In this document: positions 23,670 through 31,886 of the stretch, in pieces
Layout: each line of letters opens with the position of its first letter
Numbering within the stretch: the stretch's first letter is position 1
Assembly: GCA_030377945.1 (NCBI GenBank)
Contig: JAUCGD010000015.1
Span: 1 to 36,615, forward strand
Reading direction: 5' to 3'
DNA from: Desulfobacterales bacterium HSG17
Lineage (GTDB): Bacteria; Desulfobacterota; Desulfobacteria; Desulfobacterales; Desulfococcaceae
Length of the DNA: 36,615 nucleotides
Made by a program: the position numbers and the translations under genes
The notes under the pieces: generated by a model
Told to the model about the DNA's origin: nothing
Seen by the model: only the letters and a program-made list of their open reading frames with translations
The model's database searches: none

Positions 23670-24002
23670 ATGAAATTAAAAACAATTAACAGATCAGCAA
23701 TTACCATCATACCCAAACAACCCTATGTCAACTGGGCGGATAGTTTTAATGATGTAAAGGTATATCATAAAGAGTTTGTAACAACAATTTTAATCCCTGA
23801 TGAATACGATGACTTCAATTGTGAAAAATTTATCAAAAAAACATATAAACAGATATTTGAAAAAGAACTTGAATCTTGGATGGCAGATCCGGATGTTTGG
23901 CCAAAGAAGAGAGGTTATAAAGTGTTTAAAAAATGGTTTGATGTTATTTTTTCTGATATGGCATGGGATTATGGAGATGGCGATGTAAAGCATGACGATT
24001 AA
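23670..24002 (+). CDS. Conserved hypothetical protein, 110 residues
   Basis: Starts MKLKTINRSAITIIPKQPYV and contains the patterns NWADSFND, LIPDEYDDF, ESWMADPDVWPKKRGYKVFK and KWFDVIFSDMAWD. I recall a family of small proteins with this RSxITxIPKQPFxDW start and a W-rich end in anaerobic bacteria, with no known function. A ribosome binding site (GGGAGAGAT) precedes the ATG. The frame ends by overlapping the start of a short downstream frame (ATGACGATTAA). Confidence 0.65.
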   Translation: MKLKTINRSAITIIPKQPYVNWADSFNDVKVYHKEFVTTILIPDEYDDFNCEKFIKKTYKQIFEKELESWMADPDVWPKKRGYKVFKKWFDVIFSDMAWDYGDGDVKHDD

Positions 24003-24135
24003 TCTAACTGCAGATTGCCTTAATGAATTTCTTGAAATCGGTGATCAAGAGGATTTTGAACGTTTAAAATCATTGATGATTATCAAATCAGTGCTTACTA
24101 TAATTAATCTCAATAAATTAATAAAAGAAGTTGTT

Positions 24136-24234
24136 ATGCTGAAAGTGTATGCTGCAAAATGGTGTCCACACTGTACAAAAACCGTTGAATATTTACAAAT
24201 TCACTTTTTCAAATTATATACAAACCATCAATGA
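24136..24234 (+). pseudogene. Truncated glutaredoxin-like gene
   Basis: MLKVYAAKWCPHCTKTVEYL is the N-terminus of a glutaredoxin/thioredoxin-like protein with the CPHC active site. After 20 residues the sequence turns into QIHFFKLYTNHQ and stops; glutaredoxins of this type need about 75-80 residues. The ATG at 24136 is inside a longer frame from 23992 that has no family similarity in its first 48 residues. The active-site half is kept, but the fold cannot form. Confidence 0.6.
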
Positions 24235-24263
24235 TTACCAGTATGGGCAGCGACATATAAACC

Positions 24264-24279
24264 TCAAATACGTATTTGA
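24264..24279. repeat. 16-bp perfect palindrome
   Basis: TCAAATACGTATTTGA reads the same on both strands. It lies between the glutaredoxin stub and the IS200-type element, bracketed by a 12-bp direct repeat (AAATTCACTTTT at 24197-24208 and 24321-24332). No function can be given. Confidence 0.6.
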
Positions 24280-24494
24280 AATCAAAAATCGACCTGCAAA
24301 AAAAATGTACTCAAAATTTGAAATTCACTTTTAAATTTGCTAAAGCATTACCAGAACATTTCTAATACCCCATTCTTTTCTTATGCTGAATGCAAATTGT
24401 TAACTACCATCATATTAATTAATAAATTAAACCATCAGCTAGGCTGATGGGTCCAAGCTTTGCTATGCGGGTAAGTGAGAGATTTACAAAAATA

Positions 24495-24550
24495 GAATAC
24501 CTCCTTAAAAAAGGGTTTGTGGAGACCCTAAAATTTACAAGGAGGTATTC
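24495..24550 (+). promoter_or_regulatory. Stem that sequesters the tnpA Shine-Dalgarno
   Basis: GAATACCTCCTT (24495-24506) and AAGGAGGTATTC (24539-24550) form a perfect 12-bp stem. The right arm contains the complete ribosome binding site AAGGAGGT and ends one base before the GTG start. A nested hairpin AGGGT/ACCCT sits in the loop. In enterobacterial IS200 a comparable 5' leader stem is established to block transposase translation. Confidence 0.8.
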
Positions 24551-24551
24551 A

Positions 24552-24983
24552 GTGAATCAGTTTAAGAAATTAGCACATGCAGTATGGCAATGCAAATATC
24601 ATGTGATTTGGTGTCCGAAATATAGATTTCGGATTTTAAGAGGAGAGATTGGCTTATCAGTAAGAGATATAATAAAACAATTATGTGAATGGCGTAAGAT
24701 TGAAATTCTGGAAGGGAATGTACAGGCGGATCACATTCATCTGGTGATATCAATTCCACCCAAGTATTCAATTTCAGAAACAATAGGGTTTTTGAAAGGG
24801 AAAAGCGCAATTAAAATTTTTGATATGCACCATGAATTGAAAAAAAGATACTGGGGCAGGCACTTTTGGTCAAAAGGTTATTGTGTCAGCACTGTCGGTC
24901 TGAATGAAGAACAGATAAAGAAGTATGTTAGAGAACAAAGCCATAAAGAAAAAAAAATGACTCAAATGAGTCTGTGGAAATAA
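24552..24983 (+). CDS. tnpA: IS200/IS605 TnpA transposase (Y1 HUH)
   Basis: 143 residues from GTG 24552, which sits 6 bases after AAGGAGGT; a longer frame from 24447 would run through the regulatory stem and is rejected. It begins VNQFKKLAHAVWQCKYHVIW and continues CPKYRFRILRG. The HUH motif is H61-I-H63 in ADHIHLVISIPP, and the catalytic tyrosine is Y125 in EEQIKKYVREQ. It acts as a dimer on single-stranded ends recognised as hairpins. Full length with all catalytic residues present. Confidence 0.93.
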   Translation: MNQFKKLAHAVWQCKYHVIWCPKYRFRILRGEIGLSVRDIIKQLCEWRKIEILEGNVQADHIHLVISIPPKYSISETIGFLKGKSAIKIFDMHHELKKRYWGRHFWSKGYCVSTVGLNEEQIKKYVREQSHKEKKMTQMSLWK

Positions 24984-25065
24984 CAATTTGACCCTTTTAG
25001 GGTCTCCATTATGCCACCCTTTTTAGGGGTGGTTGTTAACTTTTTTACTTAACAGGAGGAAGAAT

Positions 25066-25083
25066 ATGCCAGGGAAAAATTAA
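25066..25083 (+). other. Five-codon ORF with a strong ribosome binding site
   Basis: AGGAGGAAGAAT leads to ATG, then four codons (PGKN) and a stop. Such a strong start followed by immediate termination suggests the beginning of a gene whose body was lost near the IS200 element. Confidence 0.3.
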
Positions 25084-25277
25084 TTTGTCTTGCACTACAA
25101 TATGAAGTATAAAGATGATTAGTTAAATTGATATGCCATCATTGCCACAAAATATACTATTATTGCTCATGGTAAATCAGATTCTAATAGTAGTTTTTTT
25201 TGCATTATGTGACATTTTCATATAAAGTGAATCAGATTAACTATTTTGGGAGATGAAATATATTTTTGGAGATAGCT

Positions 25278-26534
25278 ATGATTGATAAACCTACCTATGA
25301 AGAACTTGAGCACCGAGTTAAAGAACTTGAAAAAGCTGATTGCGAGAAAAAACACTCCAAAGAGCTACTCAATGCAAGTGAAGAAGAATACAAATCAACA
25401 TTGAATAATCTTCTCATAGGAGTCGTAGTGCATGCCTATGATACAAGTATTTTATTTGCTAATCCGGAAGCAACAAATATTCTTGGCTTGACAGATGAAC
25501 AAATGTCAGGAAAAAAAGCAATTGATCCGTCTTGGAATTTTGTTCATGAGGATGCAACAATACTCACCATTGAAGAATATCCTGTAAGCATAGTGTTTTC
25601 AACTAAAAAACCCCTTTATGATTATATTATTGGAGTAATTAGACCTGATAGAGAGTTTGTAACTTGGGTAATTGTTAATGCAATTCCAATATTTTCTACC
25701 GACAGTGACCTTGCTAAAATTATCGTAAATTTTGTAGACATCACTGATCTCAAACAAAGTGAAGAAAAACTTGCTCGACTTAATGTCGATCTTAAAGCAA
25801 AAAATGAAGAACTGGAACAAGTGGTATTCGTTGCTTCCCATGATTTACGTTCCCCTTTGGTCAATATTGACGGATACAGTAGAGAATTGGAATATTCGAT
25901 TAATGAATTGCGAAATACACTGTCGGCTAACTCTTTTGTTAATATTCTGAATGAACTGGCCCCAATCCTTGAAGATGATATTCCCGAAGCTTTGAGATTT
26001 ATCCGTACCAGTACTGCAAAAATGGATACACTTATTGCCGGATTGTTGCGGTTGTCACGATCCGGTCGAGCGGCTTTAAATATTGAATCCCTGGATATGA
26101 ATCAAATAATCTCAAAAGTTATCGACTCGACGGAATTTAAAACTAAAAAAATTGGTGCTGAGATCATTTCGGATGTTCTGCCGCCATGTCAAGGTGATGC
26201 AATACAACTGGATCAGATATTTTCAAATCTTTTAGATAATGCTTTAAAGTGTCTTGACTCTAAACGTCCGGGTATGATCCGAATTTCAGGTGAAGTTGTG
26301 GACGGCCAATCGGTTTATTGTGTCGAGGATAATGGAATTGGTATTGATGTTAACCACATGGATAAAATATTTGAAATTTTTCACCAACTTGACCCTGCTA
26401 ATAACAAAGGAGAAGGTTTGGGATTAACCATTGTAAAAAGGATATTGAGCAGACTTGAAGGTTCTATTCGTGTAGAATCAACAATTGACTTGGGAAGTCG
26501 TTTTTACATAACAATGCCCAACGGGAAGAAATAA
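25278..26534 (+). CDS. PAS-domain sensor histidine kinase
   Basis: 418 residues from the ATG at 25278, which has GGAGAT 6 bases upstream; it starts MIDKPTYEELEHRVKELEKA, a coiled-coil N-terminus typical of Desulfobacterales PAS kinases. PAS domain about 45-155 (LLIGVVVHAYDTSILFANPE), a second coiled coil, then HisKA with H188 in FVASHDLRSPLVN, and HATPase_c with N box NLLDNALKCL, G1 VEDNGIGID and G2 GEGLGLTIV. No transmembrane helix, so it senses a cytoplasmic signal. The next gene, 16 bases on, is a single-domain response regulator, its likely partner. Confidence 0.92.
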   Translation: MIDKPTYEELEHRVKELEKADCEKKHSKELLNASEEEYKSTLNNLLIGVVVHAYDTSILFANPEATNILGLTDEQMSGKKAIDPSWNFVHEDATILTIEEYPVSIVFSTKKPLYDYIIGVIRPDREFVTWVIVNAIPIFSTDSDLAKIIVNFVDITDLKQSEEKLARLNVDLKAKNEELEQVVFVASHDLRSPLVNIDGYSRELEYSINELRNTLSANSFVNILNELAPILEDDIPEALRFIRTSTAKMDTLIAGLLRLSRSGRAALNIESLDMNQIISKVIDSTEFKTKKIGAEIISDVLPPCQGDAIQLDQIFSNLLDNALKCLDSKRPGMIRISGEVVDGQSVYCVEDNGIGIDVNHMDKIFEIFHQLDPANNKGEGLGLTIVKRILSRLEGSIRVESTIDLGSRFYITMPNGKK

Positions 26535-26550
26535 CCGAAGAAAGGAAATA

Positions 26551-26997
26551 ATGATGCATAAAGATGTTATAATCCTTGTTGCAGAGGATGATGAAGGTCA
26601 TGCAAATTTGATTAAAAAGAATTTAAAACGAGCCGGTATTGTGAATGAGGTATTACTTTTCATGGATGGCCAGGAAATTATGAATTTTCTTTGTAAAAAA
26701 GGTGATGGGCCGCACCTAGAATCAGGGAAATCTTATATACTCCTGCTTGATATTCGAATGCCAAAATTAGACGGAATCCAGGTACTGGAACAGATCAAAA
26801 CAGATCCGAGTTTAAAAAAACTACCAGTGATTATGATCACTACGACAGATGATCCACGCGAGATAGCAAATTGTCATGAAATGGGGTGTAGCAATTACAT
26901 TACAAAACCCATTGATTATGAAAATTTTGTCACTGCAATCCGTCAATTAGGGTTGTTCCTGTCTGTAGTCCAAATTCCGATAATGAATGGAGACTAA
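26551..26997 (+). CDS. Single-domain response regulator (Rcp1-like)
   Basis: 148 residues, receiver only. The phosphorylation site is D67 in LLLDIRMPKLDG, with acidic pocket residues in LVAEDDEGH, the conserved T/S in VIMITTTDD and K in YITKPIDY. The insertion between strands 2 and 3 (CKKGDGPHLESGKSY) is typical of Rcp1-type regulators paired with phytochrome-like or PAS kinases. With no output domain it probably passes phosphate or acts by protein contact. It starts at ATG 26551 or 26554 and ends overlapping the next gene by one base. Confidence 0.9.
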   Translation: MMHKDVIILVAEDDEGHANLIKKNLKRAGIVNEVLLFMDGQEIMNFLCKKGDGPHLESGKSYILLLDIRMPKLDGIQVLEQIKTDPSLKKLPVIMITTTDDPREIANCHEMGCSNYITKPIDYENFVTAIRQLGLFLSVVQIPIMNGD

Positions 26998-28958
26998 TGG
27001 AGAAAAACACCAAGTCTGAAAATATTAATGAGCTTGTGATTGGAAAGCAGATATTAGTGGTTGAAGATGATGAAGGGTTGAACAAGCTTATTCAAAAATC
27101 ATTGCGAAGAGCAGGATTCAGTTGTCAAGGTGTTTTAACTGGCATCGATGCAATAGTGATTGCCAAGCAGGATACAGATCTGATTCTTTTAGTGGATCAA
27201 CGGCTGCCTGATATGGACGGGACTGCTCTAATCAGTAAATTAAAGAGTGAAGGCTGCAAGGTTCCTTTTGTTGCAATGACAGGCCACGGAGATGAAAAAA
27301 TTGCTGTAGAAATGATGAAATTAGGCGCAAGGGATTACTTGGTCAAGGGTGTCGACCTCACCGATATCCTTCCTAGAGTTTTTACACGATTGCTAAAAGA
27401 ACTGGCAACTGAAGAAAAATTGAACAATGCAGAAAAAATCATTCGTGACAATCAGGCGTTGTACAAATCATTGCTTGAAAGCACTAAGGCCATAGCCTAT
27501 GAAATAGATTTGGACTCTTTAACGTTTACCTATATTAGTCCTCAAATTTTTGAAATTACTGGGTATCCAGCTAAAGTATGGAAGAATTTTGATTTTTGGG
27601 CCAATACACTGCATCCAGACGATAAAGATTATTGTGTGAATTATTGTATGAAAGAAACACAAAGAGGAAAAGACCACGAGTTTGAATACCGGATGATTAA
27701 AGCCGATAAACAGGTTCTTTGGTTCAAGGATCTGGTCAGTCTGGTTAAAAAAGACGGTAAACCAATAGCTTTACGTGGGTTTTTGATTGATATCACCGAA
27801 CAAAAAAGAATGGAAACCCAGCTCCAGCAATCCCAGAAAATGGAATCCATAGGCACCCTTGCTGGAGGAATTGCCCATGATTTTAACAATATTCTTTTTC
27901 CTGTCTTAGGTCATACAGAAATGTTGATAGAGGATGTACCTGAAGATAGTCCACTTCGGAATAGTCTTAAACAGATCCATACAGGTGCCCTTAGAGCAAG
28001 TGATCTGGTAAAACAAATACTTACATTCTCTAGTCAAGATAGCGGTGAATTGAAACTGATGAAAATGCAACCTATTATCAAAGAGGCCTTAAAACTCATC
28101 AGGTCTACAATTCCTACAACAATCGAAATCAAACAAAACCTACAATCGGATTGTGGCGCAATCAAAGCTGCCCCAACACAAATTCATCAAATTGTAATGA
28201 ACCTTGCAACCAATGCCTCTCATGCCATGGAAGAAACTGGCGGAGAATTGAATATAAGATTGAAAAAAGTTGAACTAGATAAACCTGATTTATTTAATCC
28301 AGACATAGAACCTGGTGCATATGCCTGTTTAAGCATATCCGATACAGGCAAAGGCATGGATAAAGAATTGATAGAAAAAATATTTGACCCATTTTTTACC
28401 ACTAAGGAACTAGGTAAAGGCACGGGGATGGGACTGTCAGTTGTTCATGGTATTGTAAAAAATATGAATGGTACTATCAAGGTTGACAGTAGAAACAACA
28501 AAGGCAGTGAATTTCAAATATATCTGCCATTAGCAGAGACTGTAAAAGAACAATATACTACCCATGTAGAAACATCCATCCAGAACGGTACTGAACATAT
28601 TCTTCTCGTGGATGATGAGAATATTGTAGCTACTGTAGTACAACAAATGCTGGAGCGTTTGGGTTATCAGGTTACAGTACGTACCAGCAGTCTAGAAGCA
28701 CTTGAAGCTTTCCGCACAGCACCTGATAAATTTGATATAGTAATTACTGACATGCAAATGCCTAATATGTCTGGAGACAAACTTGCAAGTGAATTGAATA
28801 AAATACATCCTGGTATTCCTGTACTACTCTGTACTGGATTCAGCGAAACCATGTCTGAAGAAAAAGCTGCATCTTTGGGTATTAATGGTTTTTTGTTGAA
28901 GCCGATTGTAATGAAAGACCTTTCTCATAAAATACGTGAAGTGCTGGATGCAAATTAA
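26997..28958 (+). CDS. Hybrid histidine kinase (REC-PAS-HisKA-HATPase-REC)
   Basis: 653 residues. First receiver about 15-130 with D67 in LLVDQRLPDMDG. PAS/PAC about 155-275 (ending GFLIDITEQKRMETQLQQSQ). HisKA with H294 in GGIAHDFNNILFPVLG, the NtrB-like HDFNN form. HATPase_c with VMNLATNASHAMEE, SDTGKGMD and GTGMGLSVVHGIVK. Second receiver with D585 in VITDMQMPNMSG and an FLLKPI Lys. The double-receiver, soluble layout indicates a phosphorelay hub. Its ATG overlaps the stop of the response regulator (TAATG), so the three genes form one operon. No DNA-binding output regulator is adjacent. Confidence 0.92.
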   Translation: MEKNTKSENINELVIGKQILVVEDDEGLNKLIQKSLRRAGFSCQGVLTGIDAIVIAKQDTDLILLVDQRLPDMDGTALISKLKSEGCKVPFVAMTGHGDEKIAVEMMKLGARDYLVKGVDLTDILPRVFTRLLKELATEEKLNNAEKIIRDNQALYKSLLESTKAIAYEIDLDSLTFTYISPQIFEITGYPAKVWKNFDFWANTLHPDDKDYCVNYCMKETQRGKDHEFEYRMIKADKQVLWFKDLVSLVKKDGKPIALRGFLIDITEQKRMETQLQQSQKMESIGTLAGGIAHDFNNILFPVLGHTEMLIEDVPEDSPLRNSLKQIHTGALRASDLVKQILTFSSQDSGELKLMKMQPIIKEALKLIRSTIPTTIEIKQNLQSDCGAIKAAPTQIHQIVMNLATNASHAMEETGGELNIRLKKVELDKPDLFNPDIEPGAYACLSISDTGKGMDKELIEKIFDPFFTTKELGKGTGMGLSVVHGIVKNMNGTIKVDSRNNKGSEFQIYLPLAETVKEQYTTHVETSIQNGTEHILLVDDENIVATVVQQMLERLGYQVTVRTSSLEALEAFRTAPDKFDIVITDMQMPNMSGDKLASELNKIHPGIPVLLCTGFSETMSEEKAASLGINGFLLKPIVMKDLSHKIREVLDAN

Positions 28959-29159
28959 TCCTGAAAAGGTAAAATTTTGATTATATATATTGTGGTGAAA
29001 TTAAATAATATTCTACTATTTGATTTTACATTATATGAACCAAAAGCTGTGCTATAAGGCATTCTCCAGTTGTAATTTATATAATATATATCGATTATAA
29101 ATCTATTTTTTTTTAATACTATTGAGATAGGTTACAAATGCCTGCCCCTATTTTTAAAA

Positions 29160-29783
29160 TTAATCAAAAGCAAGCCATATCCCAATTCCCATCATTAATA
29201 ATCCTGAAATGCTGTTCAAAATAATGAGATTTCCTTTTTTTTCAAGAAACAGACTAAGAGTTCTGCCACCAGTTGAATAGAGTACTAGACAAGTAAATTC
29301 AGTTGTTAAAATAATTCCAACAAGGATTGCAAGCTGCGATATAAGAGTTTTGTCAGGGTTAATAAAAGGTGGTAAAAGAGATATCATAAATGCCCAACCT
29401 TTGGGATTTGCAATGGCTGTAATAAATCCCTGAATCATAAGAGATTTTTTACTGATTTTTAAAAGTCTTTTTTGTTCAAACTTATCAGGCATTTTGTCTT
29501 TTGAACGAAGCATCTGAACACCAAGATATAAAAGATATGTTGCACCTGCATATTTTAAGAAAAGAAATAAAATTGGAAAGTTTAACATTAATGCTGCAAC
29601 TCCAGACACTGAAGCAGTGGAAACTAAAGCAACTCCGGCAAGTTCGCCCCACATCATATAAAATGTTTTTCTAACACCTATTGTCATTCCCATTGTAAGT
29701 GCAAGTGTCATGCACATACCAGGAGTCACAGATACAAAAAAAAAGGTAGGTATAAAAATTGTTAATACAGATGATTCAATCAT
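29160..29783 (-). CDS. LysE/RhtB-family exporter
   Basis: 207 residues from the ATG at 29783 (a TTG four codons upstream is possible). Five to six hydrophobic helices with the family marks TPGMCMTLALTMGMTIGVRK, the YAGATYLLYLGVQMLRS segment and FITAIANPKGWAFMISLLPP. The family exports amino acids and derivatives; the specific substrate is unknown. No strong ribosome binding site. It is convergent with the kinase operon, with about 200 bases of AT-rich sequence between. Confidence 0.85.
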   Translation of the reverse strand: MIESSVLTIFIPTFFFVSVTPGMCMTLALTMGMTIGVRKTFYMMWGELAGVALVSTASVSGVAALMLNFPILFLFLKYAGATYLLYLGVQMLRSKDKMPDKFEQKRLLKISKKSLMIQGFITAIANPKGWAFMISLLPPFINPDKTLISQLAILVGIILTTEFTCLVLYSTGGRTLSLFLEKKGNLIILNSISGLLMMGIGIWLAFD

Positions 29784-30251
29784 TTCAAATGCCAAATATT
29801 ATATATTGAAAAGCAACAGATATTTAAAGATTAAGTCCAAAAAGTTTCATATTATGATGATAATATAGCTGTATTTTTTGTATTTATTCACTAATATAAT
29901 TATTCCATATCATTCTCCATCTGTCATGAAAAGTTCAGCTTCATCAATATCTATCATTTTCTCACAATGATGATAGGTCATATTTTATTTCCATGATTCT
30001 CATTAATACTGTGTTAATATCAATAATCAGTTTTATGTGCAAGGAAGTTCAAAATCATCTCACGGTTGACAACTATTGAATCAATATAGTAATTCTATTT
30101 AAATCCATGATTCACATAATACCTTATCTTAAAAGGATTCTCTATGAACGACTTTGATGAAATATTTGATGAAGACGAAACTTTTATATGATGGTATGTA
30201 TGTTTAAAATTATTGATAAATTTTTAATAATGGGGGATACAGAAAATAAAA
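29784..30251. other. Long intergenic region
   Basis: About 470 AT-rich bases. It contains TTGACA at about 30066 that could be a -35, and a 15-codon ORF at 30144-30191 (MNDFDEIFDEDETFI) with AGGATT upstream. On the minus strand a 24-codon frame near 29929-30000 is also acidic. Nothing here can be called a gene with confidence. Confidence 0.4.
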
Positions 30252-30584
30252 ATGGTCAAAGTTGAAATAGTGGCAGGTATTTGTGGCTTCACAACCATTG
30301 TAGAGGCTAAAGATAAAGGAGAATACAAAGCTTCTTTTAGATTAGAAAGTGAATGCCAAAACTGGAAAAAAGTCGATGAGCTTCTTGGTGGGAAAGATCT
30401 GAATATGATGAGCGAATTGTATAAAAATAAAAAAACAGGGATTCTTAATTCAGAAGTTATAGATGTTTCCCTGAAAACGATTCCTCATGTATCTTGTCCT
30501 GTAATTTCAGGCATTTTAAAGGCATTGGAAGTTAGTGTTGGTTTAGCATTGCCTAAAGATGCATCGATATCGTTTAAAGATTGA
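30252..30584 (+). CDS. Conserved hypothetical protein, 110 residues (DUF6951-like)
   Basis: MVKVEIVAGICGFTTIVEAK, then a middle ESECQNWKKVDELLGG and the end IPHVSCPVISGILKALEVSV. Three cysteines (C11, one in SECQNW, one in SCPV) in a compact alpha/beta protein, probably redox or metal related. From memory it resembles DUF6951 proteins of anaerobes; the name is not checked. It has no clear ribosome binding site and sits 51 bases before the IS3-family element, whose insertion leaves it intact. Confidence 0.55.
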   Translation: MVKVEIVAGICGFTTIVEAKDKGEYKASFRLESECQNWKKVDELLGGKDLNMMSELYKNKKTGILNSEVIDVSLKTIPHVSCPVISGILKALEVSVGLALPKDASISFKD

Positions 30585-30708
30585 TGAAATTCCAGTTCAA
30601 ATTGTGTATTACTCTAATGCAAAAAATGCTAAAATTGATCTTTCTTTAGCCCAGTAGACATATTTTCACTCGTATGTATAATATTAAAAAAACATAAAGG
30701 AGTTGAAA

Positions 30709-31020
30709 ATGGGAAAAAGACGAAACAGAAAATACAATAATGATTTCAAATTAAGGGCAGTGAAGCTTTGCCTTGAAACCGACAAACCCAATGCCGAGAT
30801 TGCAAGAGATCTGGGAGTGCAGCAAACAACTTTATCCACCTGGAAACAAAAATATTTAAAAAACCAGACACAAGCTTTTGCAGGTCATAATGGTTCTGAT
30901 ACTTTATCTAAAGAGATAAAAGCCCTTAAAAAGGAATTATCCATAGCAAAACAGGAACGTGACATATTAAAAAAAGCATTGGCCATCTGCAACTCACAAC
31001 CAGAAAAATATATGCCCTGA
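30709..31020 (+). CDS. IS3-family transposase OrfA
   Basis: 103 residues from the ATG at 30709, preceded by AAAGGAG. HTH region: FKLRAVKLCLETDKPNAEIA then RDLGVQQTTLSTWKQKYL, followed by a leucine-zipper-like helix (KEIKALKKELSIAKQERDIL). It binds the terminal inverted repeats. A run of seven A's (30969-30975, A_AAA_AAA in frame) near its end is a slippery site: a -1 shift continues into orfB without a stop. Its own stop overlaps the orfB ATG by one base. Confidence 0.92.
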   Translation: MGKRRNRKYNNDFKLRAVKLCLETDKPNAEIARDLGVQQTTLSTWKQKYLKNQTQAFAGHNGSDTLSKEIKALKKELSIAKQERDILKKALAICNSQPEKYMP

Positions 31021-31886
31021 TGGATAATCTTTACAATGATTATCCAATAGTGCGGATGGCCTCAGTGTTTAATATTAACAGGGGCGGCTTTTACAGGTGG
31101 AAAAAACACCCTTTTACCAAAAGAGAAATTGAAGACGCCAAATTGAGCAAGAAAATTAAAAGGATTTTCTTTGACAATAAGTACAGGTACGGCAGTCCCC
31201 GGATTGCAAGGGAACTCAAAGAAGAAGGTATTACATGTTCAAAAAACAGGGCTTGTAGATTAATGAGAGAATCAAACCTGGTTCCAAAGGCAAGAAGAAA
31301 ATTTAAAATCACCACCAACTCAAAACATAATCATAAAGCTTCACCTGATCTTGTCAAAAGAGATTTTAAACCACCAAAGCCAGATCAGGTATGGGTGTCA
31401 GATCTAACCTATATCAAAACCCGTTCAGGATGGCTTTATTTGTGTATAATTCTGGAGCTGTTCTCCAGAAAGGTTATAGGATGGTCAATGGATAAAAAAA
31501 TGAAAACAAATATGTTTATTAAAGCTCTGGATATGGCATATGAGAACAGAATACCAGAGCCTGGTGTAATATTTCATTCAGACAGAGGTATTCAATATGC
31601 AAGTGATGGTTTCAGGCAAAAGTTAAAAAACTATCAAATGGTACAAAGTATGAGCCGTCAAGGCAATTGCCTTGATAATGCCCCTGCTGAGTCTTTCTTT
31701 CATACTTTAAAAGTAGAAGAAGTATATGGTCAAACATATGAGACCAGGCAAGAGGCTAAAAGTAAACTTTTTGAATACATTGAAATATTTTATAACCGAA
31801 AAAGGAGACATTCATATTTAGGACTTGTAAGCCCAATGGATTTTGAATATAAATATAATCAGAAAACATACGAAAATGCAGCATGA
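31020..31886 (+). CDS. IS3-family transposase OrfB (DDE integrase domain)
   Basis: 288 residues. An N-terminal HTH_21 segment (YRYGSPRIARELKEEGITCS) precedes the rve integrase core: first Asp in WVSDLTYIKTRSGWLYLCII, second Asp in FHSDRGIQYASDGF, and Glu in APAESFFHTLKVEEVYG with the usual K-x6 spacing. The C-terminus has FEYIEIFYNRKRRHSYLG. Its ATG overlaps the orfA TGA (TGATG), so it can be made by reinitiation or by -1 frameshifting as an OrfAB fusion. The DDE triad is complete. Confidence 0.95.
   Translation: MDNLYNDYPIVRMASVFNINRGGFYRWKKHPFTKREIEDAKLSKKIKRIFFDNKYRYGSPRIARELKEEGITCSKNRACRLMRESNLVPKARRKFKITTNSKHNHKASPDLVKRDFKPPKPDQVWVSDLTYIKTRSGWLYLCIILELFSRKVIGWSMDKKMKTNMFIKALDMAYENRIPEPGVIFHSDRGIQYASDGFRQKLKNYQMVQSMSRQGNCLDNAPAESFFHTLKVEEVYGQTYETRQEAKSKLFEYIEIFYNRKRRHSYLGLVSPMDFEYKYNQKTYENAA

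Larger units (their letters stand above)
24432..25032 (+). mobile_element. IS200/IS605-family element (tnpA only)
   Basis: The transposase gene is flanked by subterminal hairpins as expected for single-strand transposing IS200-type elements. Left: CCATCAGC (24432-24439), loop TAG, GCTGATGG (24443-24450). Right: GACCC (24990-24994), GGGTC (25000-25004), then CCACCC (25014-25019), GGGTGG (25027-25032). There are no terminal inverted repeats or target duplication, which is normal for the family. Exact cleavage sites are not defined; the limits given are those of the hairpins. No tnpB/IscB gene is present. Confidence 0.8.

Noticed and set aside
18815..25083. Integron cassette array
   Set aside because: Genes are small and varied, but they lie on both strands and I see no repeated attC-like imperfect palindromes or integrase.
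30144..30191. 15-residue acidic ORF as a real gene
   Set aside because: It has a weak AGGATT site but is too short and unsupported; mentioned only within the intergenic entry.
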